A stretch of 64,000 nt of DNA from an uncultured Roseburia sp. (GTDB lineage: Bacteria > Bacillota > Clostridia > Lachnospirales > Lachnospiraceae): the NCBI GenBank assembly GCA_947383215.1, contig CANDCP010000006.1, positions 45,619-109,618 of the forward strand. Reading direction: 5' to 3'. A program made the position numbers and the translations under genes. The notes below the pieces were generated by a model. That model did no database searches. It saw only the letters and a list, made by a program, of their open reading frames with translations, and was not told the DNA's origin. Positions 1-8,464 of this stretch are shown here, piece after piece (position 1 is the first letter of the stretch; each line of letters opens with the position of its first letter).

Positions 1-603
1 TCCAATCTCTCCGAGATAATCAGGCGCTTCAAAATCCTTTGCCGGGATATACGTTTCTCCCGCCGTCTTTATCAGCTCCTCATAATGCCTGATGTTTTCC
101 TCCATCCATTTTATACTTTCCAACATCTGCGGATCCTCTATTGTCTTATCAGACGTGTACAAATCGTATAGACGCTGTTCCTCTTCCAGCATCTTTATCA
201 ATTCCTCCTTCGGGAGATGGTTCACATCATTATAATAGACGTCCCCGCTTCCAAACACGCCCCTTGTCACACGCTCCATAAACGCAGCGTCAAATTCAGC
301 CTGCCTCGTCTCGACCACGGACATCCGTTTTGCTTCGGGCAAAACAATATCCGCGTTCACCTGCACGGTTACCTCATTTCCTTTGGAATTTACGGCGGTC
401 CACTCATCCGCCCAGACGGACGCATCCGCAAACTGCTCCAGTCCCTTTCCGTTTCCCCCGCTTCTTCTCTCGGTCTGCTCCGTAGCGTCTCCTATGCCGT
501 AATCCACGCTTTTTTTACTGCAGCCGGCAGAAGAATTTACGACGCAGATCACCGCAAGCGTTATTCCCGCTGTCTTTACAAACCCTCTTCTCCTCATATT
601 CAT
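1..603 (-). CDS. lipoprotein, array copy 6 (3' end beyond window)
   Basis: The reading frame is open from the ATG at 603 to the left edge (201 codons seen). The N-terminus is a short basic stretch and hydrophobic segment ending in SSAGCSKKS, a plausible lipobox with the lipidated Cys near residue 28. It is followed by the same VDYGIGDATE-type opening and KRMSVVE motif as the five upstream paralogues. It starts 4 bp after the previous stop, with the ribosome binding site GAGGAGG formed by the last codons of that gene. It is the last visible member of a six-gene lipoprotein array. No enzymatic motif is seen and the function is unknown. Confidence 0.8.
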   Translation of the reverse strand, partial: MNMRRRGFVKTAGITLAVICVVNSSAGCSKKSVDYGIGDATEQTERRSGGNGKGLEQFADASVWADEWTAVNSKGNEVTVQVNADIVLPEAKRMSVVETRQAEFDAAFMERVTRGVFGSGDVYYNDVNHLPKEELIKMLEEEQRLYDLYTSDKTIEDPQMLESIKWMEENIRHYEELIKTAGETYIPAKDFEAPDYLGEIG

Positions 604-607
604 TCGC

Positions 608-2026
608 CTATACCTCCTCATAAAAATTAATAACAGATCCGTCCACCGCGTTAATTAACACACAGTTGTTCATAATCATCATGTGATCGTTCTCATAGTG
701 GTAAATTTCTCCCAGCCTCCATGTCGGAACATAGCTGTAATGCCTCTTATTCTCTTTGTCTCTGATCCGAAAATAGACAAGCTCCAATTCGTTAAATTTA
801 ACCAGCCAGTCTTCCGATGAATAATGAAATCTGAAATCCCCAAAATGTTCTGTGACGGCTTCTTTCATAATATTTTTCACGTCCTCTAAGGCAAGAAGCC
901 CGACAGACTGCGAAACCCCGGTAAACTCCACCGGATTCTGCGCCTTTGCGCTGATAACGCCATTTCCGTTTACATAAACCTCCATCCGCGCATTCATACT
1001 ATACCATTCCGGTTCCGACTCCTTCTTTTTGTCGTAATTCTGATACTGCCACTCTGTTCCGAACATTACGAATGAAACGCCGTCAACGCCCGCATCATAA
1101 TAAAACACGTAGCCGTCGCAACTTTCTTTCACCCTTCCGTCGCCGTCTATTTTTGTCCATGCGAGGGGCATCGAATATGCGTATACCGGGTACTCCATCC
1201 CCGTTCTTTCTACAAACCGGTCCGCGATCTCCCTCGCCGCCTCCTCTGACAGTTCGCATTCATTGAGAACCGTATAGGAATCCGTATACGGCAGATAAAC
1301 CAGCTCCGACTCATCGCTCACGTCTTTTAATTCCTCTGGACAAAACTGACGGATATCCCTCGGCTTAAAATCAACTTCCTGAAGCTCCATGTTCCCCCCG
1401 TCTGTCTCACGGCTCCAAAAAGTAACTTCATATACGTTCCCCCCAAACTTCCCGAGATATTGATCGGCGCTAAAATCTTTTGCCGGCGTATACGCCTCCT
1501 TCGCCCCCGGAATCCGTTCGTCCAGAATTCTGATATTTTCCTGTATTTCCTCCATTTGCTCTAAATCCGCAGGATCAACCGTCGTCCCATCATAGAAATC
1601 ATACGATTTCTGTTCCTGCTCGCGCAATTTTATCAAATCCTCTTTCGGAAGATGATCTATATCAAAATAACAGATACTTCCTTTCTCAAACACGCCCTCT
1701 GCCACACGCCGTTTAAAATCGGTATGCATCTCGGCTTCCTTCACCTCTGCCACAGACATCTGATCCGCTTCCGGCAAACGAATGCCCGCGTTTATCTGCA
1801 GCGTCACTATATTTTGCTTCGCGTTCACCGCAGTCCACTCGTCCTCCCAGACAGACGCACCCTCAAACTGTCCAAGCCCCTTTGCCTTCTGCACGCTCTC
1901 CGGCCGCTCCGTGGCATCCTCGATACTGTAATCTACGCTTCGCCCGCTGCAGCCCTCAAAGAGGTTTGCCCCAAGATAACAGATTAACCCCGCGATTAAA
2001 AATTTTCCCGCCGCTTTTCCTGTCAT
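608..2026 (-). CDS. lipoprotein, array copy 5
   Basis: 472 residues. The signal segment ends in NLFEGCSGRS (lipobox with Cys near 26), so the product should be anchored outside the membrane. The middle carries a SEEAAREIADRFVERTG helix and the C-terminal third has the family signature LVYFRIRDKENKRHYSYVP, closing with INAVDGSVINFYEE. The alternation of an EEA-helix with a strand-rich block ending in 'D-G-S/T-V-I' resembles tandem PepSY/YycI-like folds, which is inference only. Start chosen at 2026 because GGAGAAGG sits directly upstream, overlapping the previous stop codon. Paralogous to the neighbours on both sides; possibly the family annotated elsewhere as DUF6034. Confidence 0.85.
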   Translation of the reverse strand: MTGKAAGKFLIAGLICYLGANLFEGCSGRSVDYSIEDATERPESVQKAKGLGQFEGASVWEDEWTAVNAKQNIVTLQINAGIRLPEADQMSVAEVKEAEMHTDFKRRVAEGVFEKGSICYFDIDHLPKEDLIKLREQEQKSYDFYDGTTVDPADLEQMEEIQENIRILDERIPGAKEAYTPAKDFSADQYLGKFGGNVYEVTFWSRETDGGNMELQEVDFKPRDIRQFCPEELKDVSDESELVYLPYTDSYTVLNECELSEEAAREIADRFVERTGMEYPVYAYSMPLAWTKIDGDGRVKESCDGYVFYYDAGVDGVSFVMFGTEWQYQNYDKKKESEPEWYSMNARMEVYVNGNGVISAKAQNPVEFTGVSQSVGLLALEDVKNIMKEAVTEHFGDFRFHYSSEDWLVKFNELELVYFRIRDKENKRHYSYVPTWRLGEIYHYENDHMMIMNNCVLINAVDGSVINFYEEV

Positions 2027-2035
2027 ATCCTTCTC

Positions 2036-3553
2036 CTACGCTTCCTCGTAAAAATTGATTACGGTTCCGTCGATCGCATTGATGATAACCGGATTATCGA
2101 TCCGAACCCCGTTCCAGGCATTTCCCCATCCCCCCTGTTCCGATAATCTCCACGCGGGAATAAAGCTGAAACTCCCGTCGATTTCTTTATCCCTGATTCG
2201 AAAATAAATAAGCTCCATCTTATTGCAAAGAACACTGAACCCATATTCGCCAATCTTATGAGGATATACATTATCCGGCAGATCAAACCGAAACTGTCCG
2301 CCATTTTCCGCTGTCTGCTCCTTCATAATCATTTTGGCCGTATCCAGCGACAGAATCTTTATCTCTTTTGACATGCCCGAGAGCTCCAAAGGGTTGTGCG
2401 CCCGCATTCCGATTACCCCATTTTCCGTGACATAAATCTTCAGACGGGCCATCATGTTATACTGCGGCCCCTCCACTTCCTTCTTCTTTCTCATATTCCC
2501 GTAATTTTCCTGCACTCCCGAAGCGACAAAGGACACCTCGTCTATTCCGAAATCATAGAAAAAAACATAGCCGTCTGCAAGATAATTGGCGTTCACAGCC
2601 CTATAATTTGTCCCCTTCCACCATGCAAGCGGTTCTGCCCCGCCGTATATGGGATAGCTAAGCCCAAGATCACGGATAAACTCCTCCGCCAGTTCCTTCG
2701 CCTCTTGTTCTGAAAGCCCACACTGATTTTCCGGCTGCGACTCAAATTCCACCGTATCAAAATACAACCCCTCCACCCCGCTCACCTCATTGGGACAAAC
2801 CTGATAGACGTTTTGAGGCATAAGCGTTATTTCCTTCGTCCTGCAGCTAGCGTTCCACCCGTCTGCAACGCCGCTGTAAAACGCCAGCTCATAGCGGATT
2901 CCGTTTCGACTGCCCAGATACCGGTCGGATTCATAGCTGCGCGTCAGAGTATATGTATCCCCCGCAGTTTCCAACGCCTCGTCGCAGCTTTGAATCATGT
3001 CGAGCAGACTCTCCCTGCCCCGGATATCTTTCTCGTCGCAGGAATTGTACTCCCGCTGCCAGCGCTCACGCCATTTTATCAAATCATTTCTTGGCGCATG
3101 CCTGATATCGTAATCATAGATATCCCCGGCAAAAAAGATGTGTCTGGCCAGACGCTCCTTATAGTCCGCGTCAAACTCCGGCTCTATTGCGTTCAGAACA
3201 TACATATCCTCCGTATCGGGGATAAGGACCTCCACATCTTCTATACTAAGAGTTACCTGCGTGCCGTCTTCCATTTCCGACAGCCAATATCCGTCCTCTT
3301 TCGGCTTGTGGAAACAATAACCCGTATTTTCCGCCAACTGCCCCAGCGATTTAAAGCTCTCGCTGTTTTTTTCCGATATCCCCTGCAAGCTTCCCTGCAA
3401 AGCGGCCAAATCGTCATTCTGAAAAGCCGCTCCCGTATTCCCCTCTATCTCGTACTCCACAATTCTTTTCTCACTGCAGCCTTTCAAAAGGCCGATCCCA
3501 AGATAACATATAAATCCCGCGATTAAAAATTTTCCCGCCGCTTTTTCCGTCAT
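2036..3553 (-). CDS. lipoprotein, array copy 4
   Basis: 505 residues, the longest of the array. The lipobox LLKGCSEKR places the acylated Cys near residue 26. Domains follow the family order: a variable N-terminal region with an LPDTEDMYVLNAIEPEFD-like block, the LSEQEAKELAEEFIRDLG helix, a YVFFYDFGIDEVSFVASG strand block, and the C-terminal LIYFRIRDKE...SFIPAWRLSE and INAIDGTVINFYEEA. It lies 9 bp after copy 3, and its stop codon TAG is part of the ribosome binding site of copy 5. The junctions on both sides (around 2000-2100 and 3520-3630) are almost identical in bases, which suggests recent duplication or gene conversion. Function unknown. Confidence 0.85.
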   Translation of the reverse strand: MTEKAAGKFLIAGFICYLGIGLLKGCSEKRIVEYEIEGNTGAAFQNDDLAALQGSLQGISEKNSESFKSLGQLAENTGYCFHKPKEDGYWLSEMEDGTQVTLSIEDVEVLIPDTEDMYVLNAIEPEFDADYKERLARHIFFAGDIYDYDIRHAPRNDLIKWRERWQREYNSCDEKDIRGRESLLDMIQSCDEALETAGDTYTLTRSYESDRYLGSRNGIRYELAFYSGVADGWNASCRTKEITLMPQNVYQVCPNEVSGVEGLYFDTVEFESQPENQCGLSEQEAKELAEEFIRDLGLSYPIYGGAEPLAWWKGTNYRAVNANYLADGYVFFYDFGIDEVSFVASGVQENYGNMRKKKEVEGPQYNMMARLKIYVTENGVIGMRAHNPLELSGMSKEIKILSLDTAKMIMKEQTAENGGQFRFDLPDNVYPHKIGEYGFSVLCNKMELIYFRIRDKEIDGSFSFIPAWRLSEQGGWGNAWNGVRIDNPVIINAIDGTVINFYEEA

Positions 3554-3562
3554 ATCCTTCTC

Positions 3563-4837
3563 CTACGCTTCCTCGTAAAAATTGATTACGGTTCCGTCGA
3601 TCGCATTGATGATAATCGGATTATCAATCCGAAAAGAATTTAACCTTCCCCGAAAGGTACACCACTCCGAAAGCCTCCATGCCGGAACGTAACTGTAACG
3701 CCCTTCATTTTCTTTGTCTCTGACGCGAAAATAAATCAGCTCCAATCTATCATAGAAAATATCCAGACTTTTCATGTCGCCGCCTACGGTTATATGATCC
3801 GGCAGGCAAAACCGAAACAGCTGCGGGTTTTTCACCGTCTGTTCTTTGATAATCTCTTTGACCGTTTCCAGAGAAAGAAATTTCACGCCTTTTGAAATTT
3901 CTGTAATCTCCGCCGGATTATACGCCCGCATCCCGATAACCCCGCTCTCCGTAACGCAGACGTCCATTCTGGCTTTCATGTTATACTGCGGCCTCTCCGA
4001 TTCCTTCTTCTGTCCCATATTCCCGTAATTCTCCTGCGCGCCAGCCGCGACAAAGGACATCCCGTCTACCCCGATATCGTAGGAAATCACGTAACCGTAC
4101 GCAAGATAGTTTGCATTTACAGAAGAAAACGACGTCCCCTTCCACCATGCAAGCGGCTTTGCGCCGCTGCAGACGGGATAACAAAATCCAAGACCGTCCA
4201 CAAAGTCCTCCGCCGTCTCTCTCGCCGCCTCCTCGGAAATCGGGCACTGGTTTTTGGCCTGCTCGTCCCCGTGCTCTAAGATCTCGCCGTCATAATATAA
4301 CCCTTCCACCCCGCGCAACTCTTCTGGGCAGACCTGGTAGATATCTTCCGGCGCCAGAGAAATCTCTCTGGATTTACAATTCCACTCATCCGTTTCTTTT
4401 TCATCGAAAGACAAGAGATAGGTAATTCCCCCGCGTTCCCCCACATACTGCTCCGCTTCATCGTCATTATACACGTTCGCGGCAGAAAAGACGGCCTTTG
4501 CCACCCGGCTTTTATAATCGGCGTCAAATTTCACCTCCTCCGCCTGCACGACAAACATCTCTTCGACGTTCGGAATTACGATTTCAAGATCGTAGCCTCC
4601 CCCTACTTCCAAAATCACCTTTTCCCCTTTTTCATCTTTCAGCTTCCAACCGTCCGCTTCCCAGCTCAATTTTCCCTCAAACTGCTCCATCCCCCCGCCG
4701 ACGACGCCCTGTGACTGCGTATTCCCCTCTATCCCGTATTCCACGGTCTTTTTCCCGCTGCACCCTGTCAAAAGACTGATTCCAAGACAGCAGACAAGCG
4801 ACGCGCCAAGCCGTCTCCCCCTCGCATTTCCCGTCAT
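3563..4837 (-). CDS. lipoprotein, array copy 3
   Basis: 424 residues. The signal segment ends SLLTGCSGKKTVEYGIEGN, with the lipobox Cys near residue 26. Compared with copies 4 and 5, it lacks the block that carries 'DL(I)K(W)RE' in the middle of the N-terminal domain, which explains its shorter length. The helix ISEEAARETAEDFVDGLG, the strand block YVISYDIGVDGMSFVAAG, LIYFRVRDKENEGRYSYVP and the terminal INAIDGTVINFYEEA are present. It is 9 bp from each neighbour and most similar to copy 2. No catalytic residues are recognisable. Confidence 0.85.
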   Translation of the reverse strand: MTGNARGRRLGASLVCCLGISLLTGCSGKKTVEYGIEGNTQSQGVVGGGMEQFEGKLSWEADGWKLKDEKGEKVILEVGGGYDLEIVIPNVEEMFVVQAEEVKFDADYKSRVAKAVFSAANVYNDDEAEQYVGERGGITYLLSFDEKETDEWNCKSREISLAPEDIYQVCPEELRGVEGLYYDGEILEHGDEQAKNQCPISEEAARETAEDFVDGLGFCYPVCSGAKPLAWWKGTSFSSVNANYLAYGYVISYDIGVDGMSFVAAGAQENYGNMGQKKESERPQYNMKARMDVCVTESGVIGMRAYNPAEITEISKGVKFLSLETVKEIIKEQTVKNPQLFRFCLPDHITVGGDMKSLDIFYDRLELIYFRVRDKENEGRYSYVPAWRLSEWCTFRGRLNSFRIDNPIIINAIDGTVINFYEEA

Positions 4838-4846
4838 ATCCCCCTC

Positions 4847-6118
4847 CTATGCTTCCTCATAAAAATTGATTACGGAACCGTCGATTGCATTGATAATTAC
4901 TGAATTGTCCATCCGCCCTCCAAACACACTCTGGGCAAATCTCCATGCCGGGACATAGCTGTAATGTCCGTCATTATCTTTGTCTCTGACGCGGAAGTAG
5001 ATCAGCGCCGCTTCTCCATAATTTACGAAAATGCTCCCGCTTTCTATATTGGCCGGCTGATAAAATCGAAACAATTCCGGATTTTTCATCGTCTGCTCTC
5101 TCATCATCTCCAGGACGTTTTCCAGAGGAAGAAATTTCACGCCTTTTGAAATCCCTGTGATCTCCACCGGATTATGCGCTTTCATCCCGATAACGCCTTT
5201 CTCCGTGACATAAACCTCCAGTCTGGCCTTCATGTTATATTTCGGCTCCTCCGAATCCTTCTTCTGTTCCATATTTCCGTAGCTTTCCTGAGCCCCCATC
5301 TCAGTAAAAGACAGCCCGTCTACCCCGATATCGCAGAAAACCTTATAGCCATACGCAAGATAATCTTCATGCACATCCGCGGTTTTCCTTCCCGTCCGCC
5401 ACGCAAGCGGCCGCACCGCGCTGCAGACAGGATAAGAAAGCCCGAGTCCGTTCACAAAACGCTCCGCCGTCTCTCTCGCCTTTTGCTCTGAAATGTCACA
5501 GCGGTTTTCATCCCGCAGCCCAAAATCCACCTCGTCTTCCATGCACAGATCCTCTACCTCGCTCACCTCCTGCGGACAGACCTGATAAATATCTTTTGGC
5601 ATCATAGAAATCTCTTTGCTCCTGCAATTCCATTTATCCGGGTTGTCGTCCTGAAACGAGAGCACATAAGAAATTCCCTCATACTCTCCCAGGTATTGCT
5701 CCGCGTTAAAGTTATCCGCATTATAAATCTTACCCCCGGAAAAAACGGCTTTTGCCACCCTCCTCTTAAAATCGGCGTCAAATTCCGGCTCTTCTACCTC
5801 CACGACAAACATCTCTTCCGCATCCGGAAGAACAACTTCCATATCCGAAGCATTATCTGTAAATTTTCCCAGTCTCAACTCCACTTTTTCCCCGTCTTTT
5901 GTCACGCTCTCCCATCCGCCTCTAAACTCTTCAAACTCCCAATCCTTATCAAACTGTTCTACATTTCCCCCGGCCGCCCCCTTCGCCGGCACACTCTGCG
6001 TACTCCCCTCTATCCCGTATTCCACGGTCTTTTTCTCGCTGCACCCTGCCAAAAGGCTGATTCCAAGGCAACAGATAAATCCCGCTCCAAACCGTCTTCT
6101 CCTCGCATTTCCCGTCAT
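4847..6118 (-). CDS. lipoprotein, array copy 2
   Basis: 423 residues with lipobox SLLAGCSEKKTVEYGIEGS. Close sister of copy 3: same length class, same start MTGNAR, same missing N-terminal insert. C-terminal motifs are LIYFRVRDKDNDGHYSYVP and INAIDGSVINFYEEA. The start at 6118 follows AGGAGGAGA overlapping the stop codon of copy 1. The family has an exported, membrane-tethered layout; a sensory or signal-modulating role for the two-component system encoded upstream is only a guess from gene order. Confidence 0.85.
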   Translation of the reverse strand: MTGNARRRRFGAGFICCLGISLLAGCSEKKTVEYGIEGSTQSVPAKGAAGGNVEQFDKDWEFEEFRGGWESVTKDGEKVELRLGKFTDNASDMEVVLPDAEEMFVVEVEEPEFDADFKRRVAKAVFSGGKIYNADNFNAEQYLGEYEGISYVLSFQDDNPDKWNCRSKEISMMPKDIYQVCPQEVSEVEDLCMEDEVDFGLRDENRCDISEQKARETAERFVNGLGLSYPVCSAVRPLAWRTGRKTADVHEDYLAYGYKVFCDIGVDGLSFTEMGAQESYGNMEQKKDSEEPKYNMKARLEVYVTEKGVIGMKAHNPVEITGISKGVKFLPLENVLEMMREQTMKNPELFRFYQPANIESGSIFVNYGEAALIYFRVRDKDNDGHYSYVPAWRFAQSVFGGRMDNSVIINAIDGSVINFYEEA

Positions 6119-6127
6119 ATTCTCCTC

Positions 6128-7549
6128 CTACATTTCCTCATATAAATTAATCCACGAGCCGTCCAGCGCGTTAATCAGGAGCGGATTCTCCACGTTTATC
6201 ATATTAGAATCAGACCCGCTCTGCCTGTCCCCAAGTCTCCACGCCGGAACATAGCTGTAAGTCCCCTGATTTTCCTTATCCCTCACACGAAAATAAATCA
6301 GAGCCATCTCGTCAAACGAAACGTTCTTTTTATTCTGATAATAATAAAAACGCAGTTTTCTTATATGATTCAGCAGCTGATCACGCATAATATCCTGAAT
6401 TGTCTGAAACGGCAAAAGTCCGACGGCGGCGGACATGTCGGTCGTCTCAATCGGATTGTACGCATCCATCCGGATTACGCCCCGCTCTGTCACAAAAAGA
6501 CGTATACGCGCCTTCATGGAATACTGTATCTCCTCCGAATCCTTCTTTTTCACATAAAGATTCACATAGCTCTCCTCCTCGCCGGACGCAACCACCGATA
6601 CCCCGTCTATCCCGTAATCATAGTAAAAGACATAGCCGTTCACCGCCACTCCATATTCCGCGGGAAGCGTCTGAATGTCCGGGCCGAATTCTCCACTCCA
6701 GGCCAACGGCTCCCGATAAGCAAAGACCGGGTATTCAAGTCCCAGCATATCAATAAAATCCTCGGCCTTTTGTTTTGCCTCCTCCTCGGTAAGCTCACAG
6801 TAATTGTCCGTAACATACGACAGCTCCGACGGATATTGGGGCATATAGGAAATATGCTTTGTCCCTGCAAACGCCTTCGGACACAACTGCTCTTCTTCCT
6901 CCTCCTTAGGGACAAGGGAAATCTCTTTCGTGCGATGAGGAACCGGCCTGTAAGGATCATTCAGGTTATCTCTCTCCGTAAATGTCAGTTCATACGTGAC
7001 GCCTTCAATTTTTCCGAGATATTCATTTACCGTAAAGTCTTTTACCGGCGTATAGGTATCCTTCGGATTGGCGACCGCTTTTTGATACGCGGCAATTTTT
7101 TCTTCCAGATGCGCGTCATAATCGCCAAGTTCGTTTTCGACATAATAATCGTACCACGCCTTCAGCTCCTTTTCGGGCAAATGCGCCACATCGTTATAAT
7201 AGATCTCTCCGTCGCCAAAAATCTGCTTCGCCATCTTTTCTATATATCCCTCATCAAACACGGCTTCCCGCACCTCGGCCACGGACATTTTCTTCGTATC
7301 CGGAACAGAAATTTCCGCATTGATATCCACGGTTTTGATATCGCCCTGCTTGGTAATCACAGTCTCAAACGCTTCCTCCCATCTGGGCATATCCGCAAAC
7401 TGCTCCACGCCGCCGATTCTCCCTTCTGCTGCAGTCTCCCGCTGCGTATCCCCGTCCACGTTATAATTTACATCTTTTTTCTGACAGCCGGAGAGGACGT
7501 TTATTGAAAACACGCATACCAAACCAAGATTTATCCATTTTCGCCTCAT
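6128..7549 (-). CDS. lipoprotein, array copy 1 (first of six)
   Basis: 473 residues from the chosen ATG at 7549 (MRRKWINLGLVC), which has a strong AAAGGAGG site 7 bases upstream. An in-frame ATG 22 codons earlier lacks such a site. Lipobox NVLSGCQKKDVNY. Retains the N-terminal insert (HLPEKELKAWYDYY) seen in copies 4, 5 and 6, the helix TEEEAKQKAEDFIDMLG, and the terminal LIYFRVRDKENQGTYSYVP and INALDGSWINLYEEM. It is the most diverged copy. It follows the palindrome at 7635-7658 by about 85 bp, and a weak TACAAT -10-like sequence lies between, so the array may have its own promoter. Confidence 0.85.
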   Translation of the reverse strand: MRRKWINLGLVCVFSINVLSGCQKKDVNYNVDGDTQRETAAEGRIGGVEQFADMPRWEEAFETVITKQGDIKTVDINAEISVPDTKKMSVAEVREAVFDEGYIEKMAKQIFGDGEIYYNDVAHLPEKELKAWYDYYVENELGDYDAHLEEKIAAYQKAVANPKDTYTPVKDFTVNEYLGKIEGVTYELTFTERDNLNDPYRPVPHRTKEISLVPKEEEEEQLCPKAFAGTKHISYMPQYPSELSYVTDNYCELTEEEAKQKAEDFIDMLGLEYPVFAYREPLAWSGEFGPDIQTLPAEYGVAVNGYVFYYDYGIDGVSVVASGEEESYVNLYVKKKDSEEIQYSMKARIRLFVTERGVIRMDAYNPIETTDMSAAVGLLPFQTIQDIMRDQLLNHIRKLRFYYYQNKKNVSFDEMALIYFRVRDKENQGTYSYVPAWRLGDRQSGSDSNMINVENPLLINALDGSWINLYEEM

Positions 7550-7634
7550 CGCGCTTCCTCCTTTCTTAAAATGATTGTACCCTGCTCCTGTAAACAACTT
7601 GTATCCGTCTGCCATCTTTTTCCGTAAACGGATA

Positions 7635-7658
7635 CCGCCCGGCTAATTAGCCGGGCGG
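7635..7658. terminator. 24-base perfect palindrome over a stop codon
   Basis: A 24-base sequence that is its own reverse complement (CCGCCCGGCTAATT and mirror). On the minus strand it encodes the last residues RPAN and the TAG stop of the 7643-8464 gene. It can form a very stable GC-rich RNA hairpin, but a T-tract does not follow directly; a second small hairpin (CCGTTTACGG) comes next. It may act as a processing or weak termination site between that gene and the lipoprotein array. Confidence 0.5.
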
Positions 7659-8464
7659 ACAGCCGTCACATAGCGATGCGAGGACGATGCCTGTATCAGT
7701 TCATAGCCCTCCTCCCCCGAGGACGTCTGCGACAAAGATACCCAGGTCAAATCCTCCGCGTCCAGATCCAAAAACGCAAGGTAAGACGATACGCTCTGGC
7801 CCGGTATATCCATTCGCTGCGTCTTTATCTGCCCCTCCTCCGAAAAATATTCCCCCGAGAACATTCTCTCGGCATAATTTTTTCTGAGTCCGCTCGTATC
7901 TATCTTCCCCTCCACGTCCGCCTCGACCAGAAAAATCGTCCCGTTCTCAAGCATACAAATCCTGTGCTTCTCTGTGCCGTCGTACTTATCAAATGTGATA
8001 TCCCAATAATAGGCCGCATACGTTCCAAAAGTTGCGTCCACCGCTTTATACCTTTTGGCATCCCAGGTAAACCAGTTTCCATAGTCCGATGCAAGGCTGA
8101 CCGGATAGAGTTTTTTCTGATACATGTCCTCTATCTGATCCCTGGCGATCTGCGCCGCCGTATACGCCTTAAGCTCAACCTCATAGGACGACGCCTGCTT
8201 TCGCACGCTTTCCCATCTCCCGCTGATCAGCTGCAGCTTCTGATACGTTCCAAGCTGTACGGACGCGTTGCGCGCGATCGCCATATTTGCGGCCGAATAA
8301 TATTCCGGCGGCGCGGCCGTCACAAGAGACAGCTCCCTCTCGCTTCTCACAAAAAGAAACCATCCCGGCAAAAATGTCCCAAGAACCGCCGCCGACAACA
8401 TAAGAACGCACAGTATTCTATTCCGATATCTCTTCATCTTCCGAAACCATTTTCTCATTTTCAT
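7643..8464 (-). CDS. membrane-anchored extracytoplasmic protein of unknown function
   Basis: 273 residues. A basic N-terminus is followed by one hydrophobic segment (about residues 16-36, ending GTFLPGWFLFV), then a soluble domain of about 235 residues predicted outside the cell. No lipobox and no recognised domain; the AYYWDITFDKYDG block has a PepSY-like look, weakly. Start at 8464 chosen because GAGGGTGG lies six bases upstream. The gene begins inside the 3' end of the histidine kinase gene (47 bp overlap), so it is translationally tied to the two-component system and is a good candidate for an accessory or input protein of that kinase. Confidence 0.75.
   Translation of the reverse strand: MKMRKWFRKMKRYRNRILCVLMLSAAVLGTFLPGWFLFVRSERELSLVTAAPPEYYSAANMAIARNASVQLGTYQKLQLISGRWESVRKQASSYEVELKAYTAAQIARDQIEDMYQKKLYPVSLASDYGNWFTWDAKRYKAVDATFGTYAAYYWDITFDKYDGTEKHRICMLENGTIFLVEADVEGKIDTSGLRKNYAERMFSGEYFSEEGQIKTQRMDIPGQSVSSYLAFLDLDAEDLTWVSLSQTSSGEEGYELIQASSSHRYVTAVRPAN

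Noticed and set aside
6365-7507. 380-codon open frame on the plus strand opposite lipoprotein copy 1
   Set aside because: Antisense shadow of a gene with a clear lipobox and family motifs; no ribosome binding site and no sensible protein pattern.
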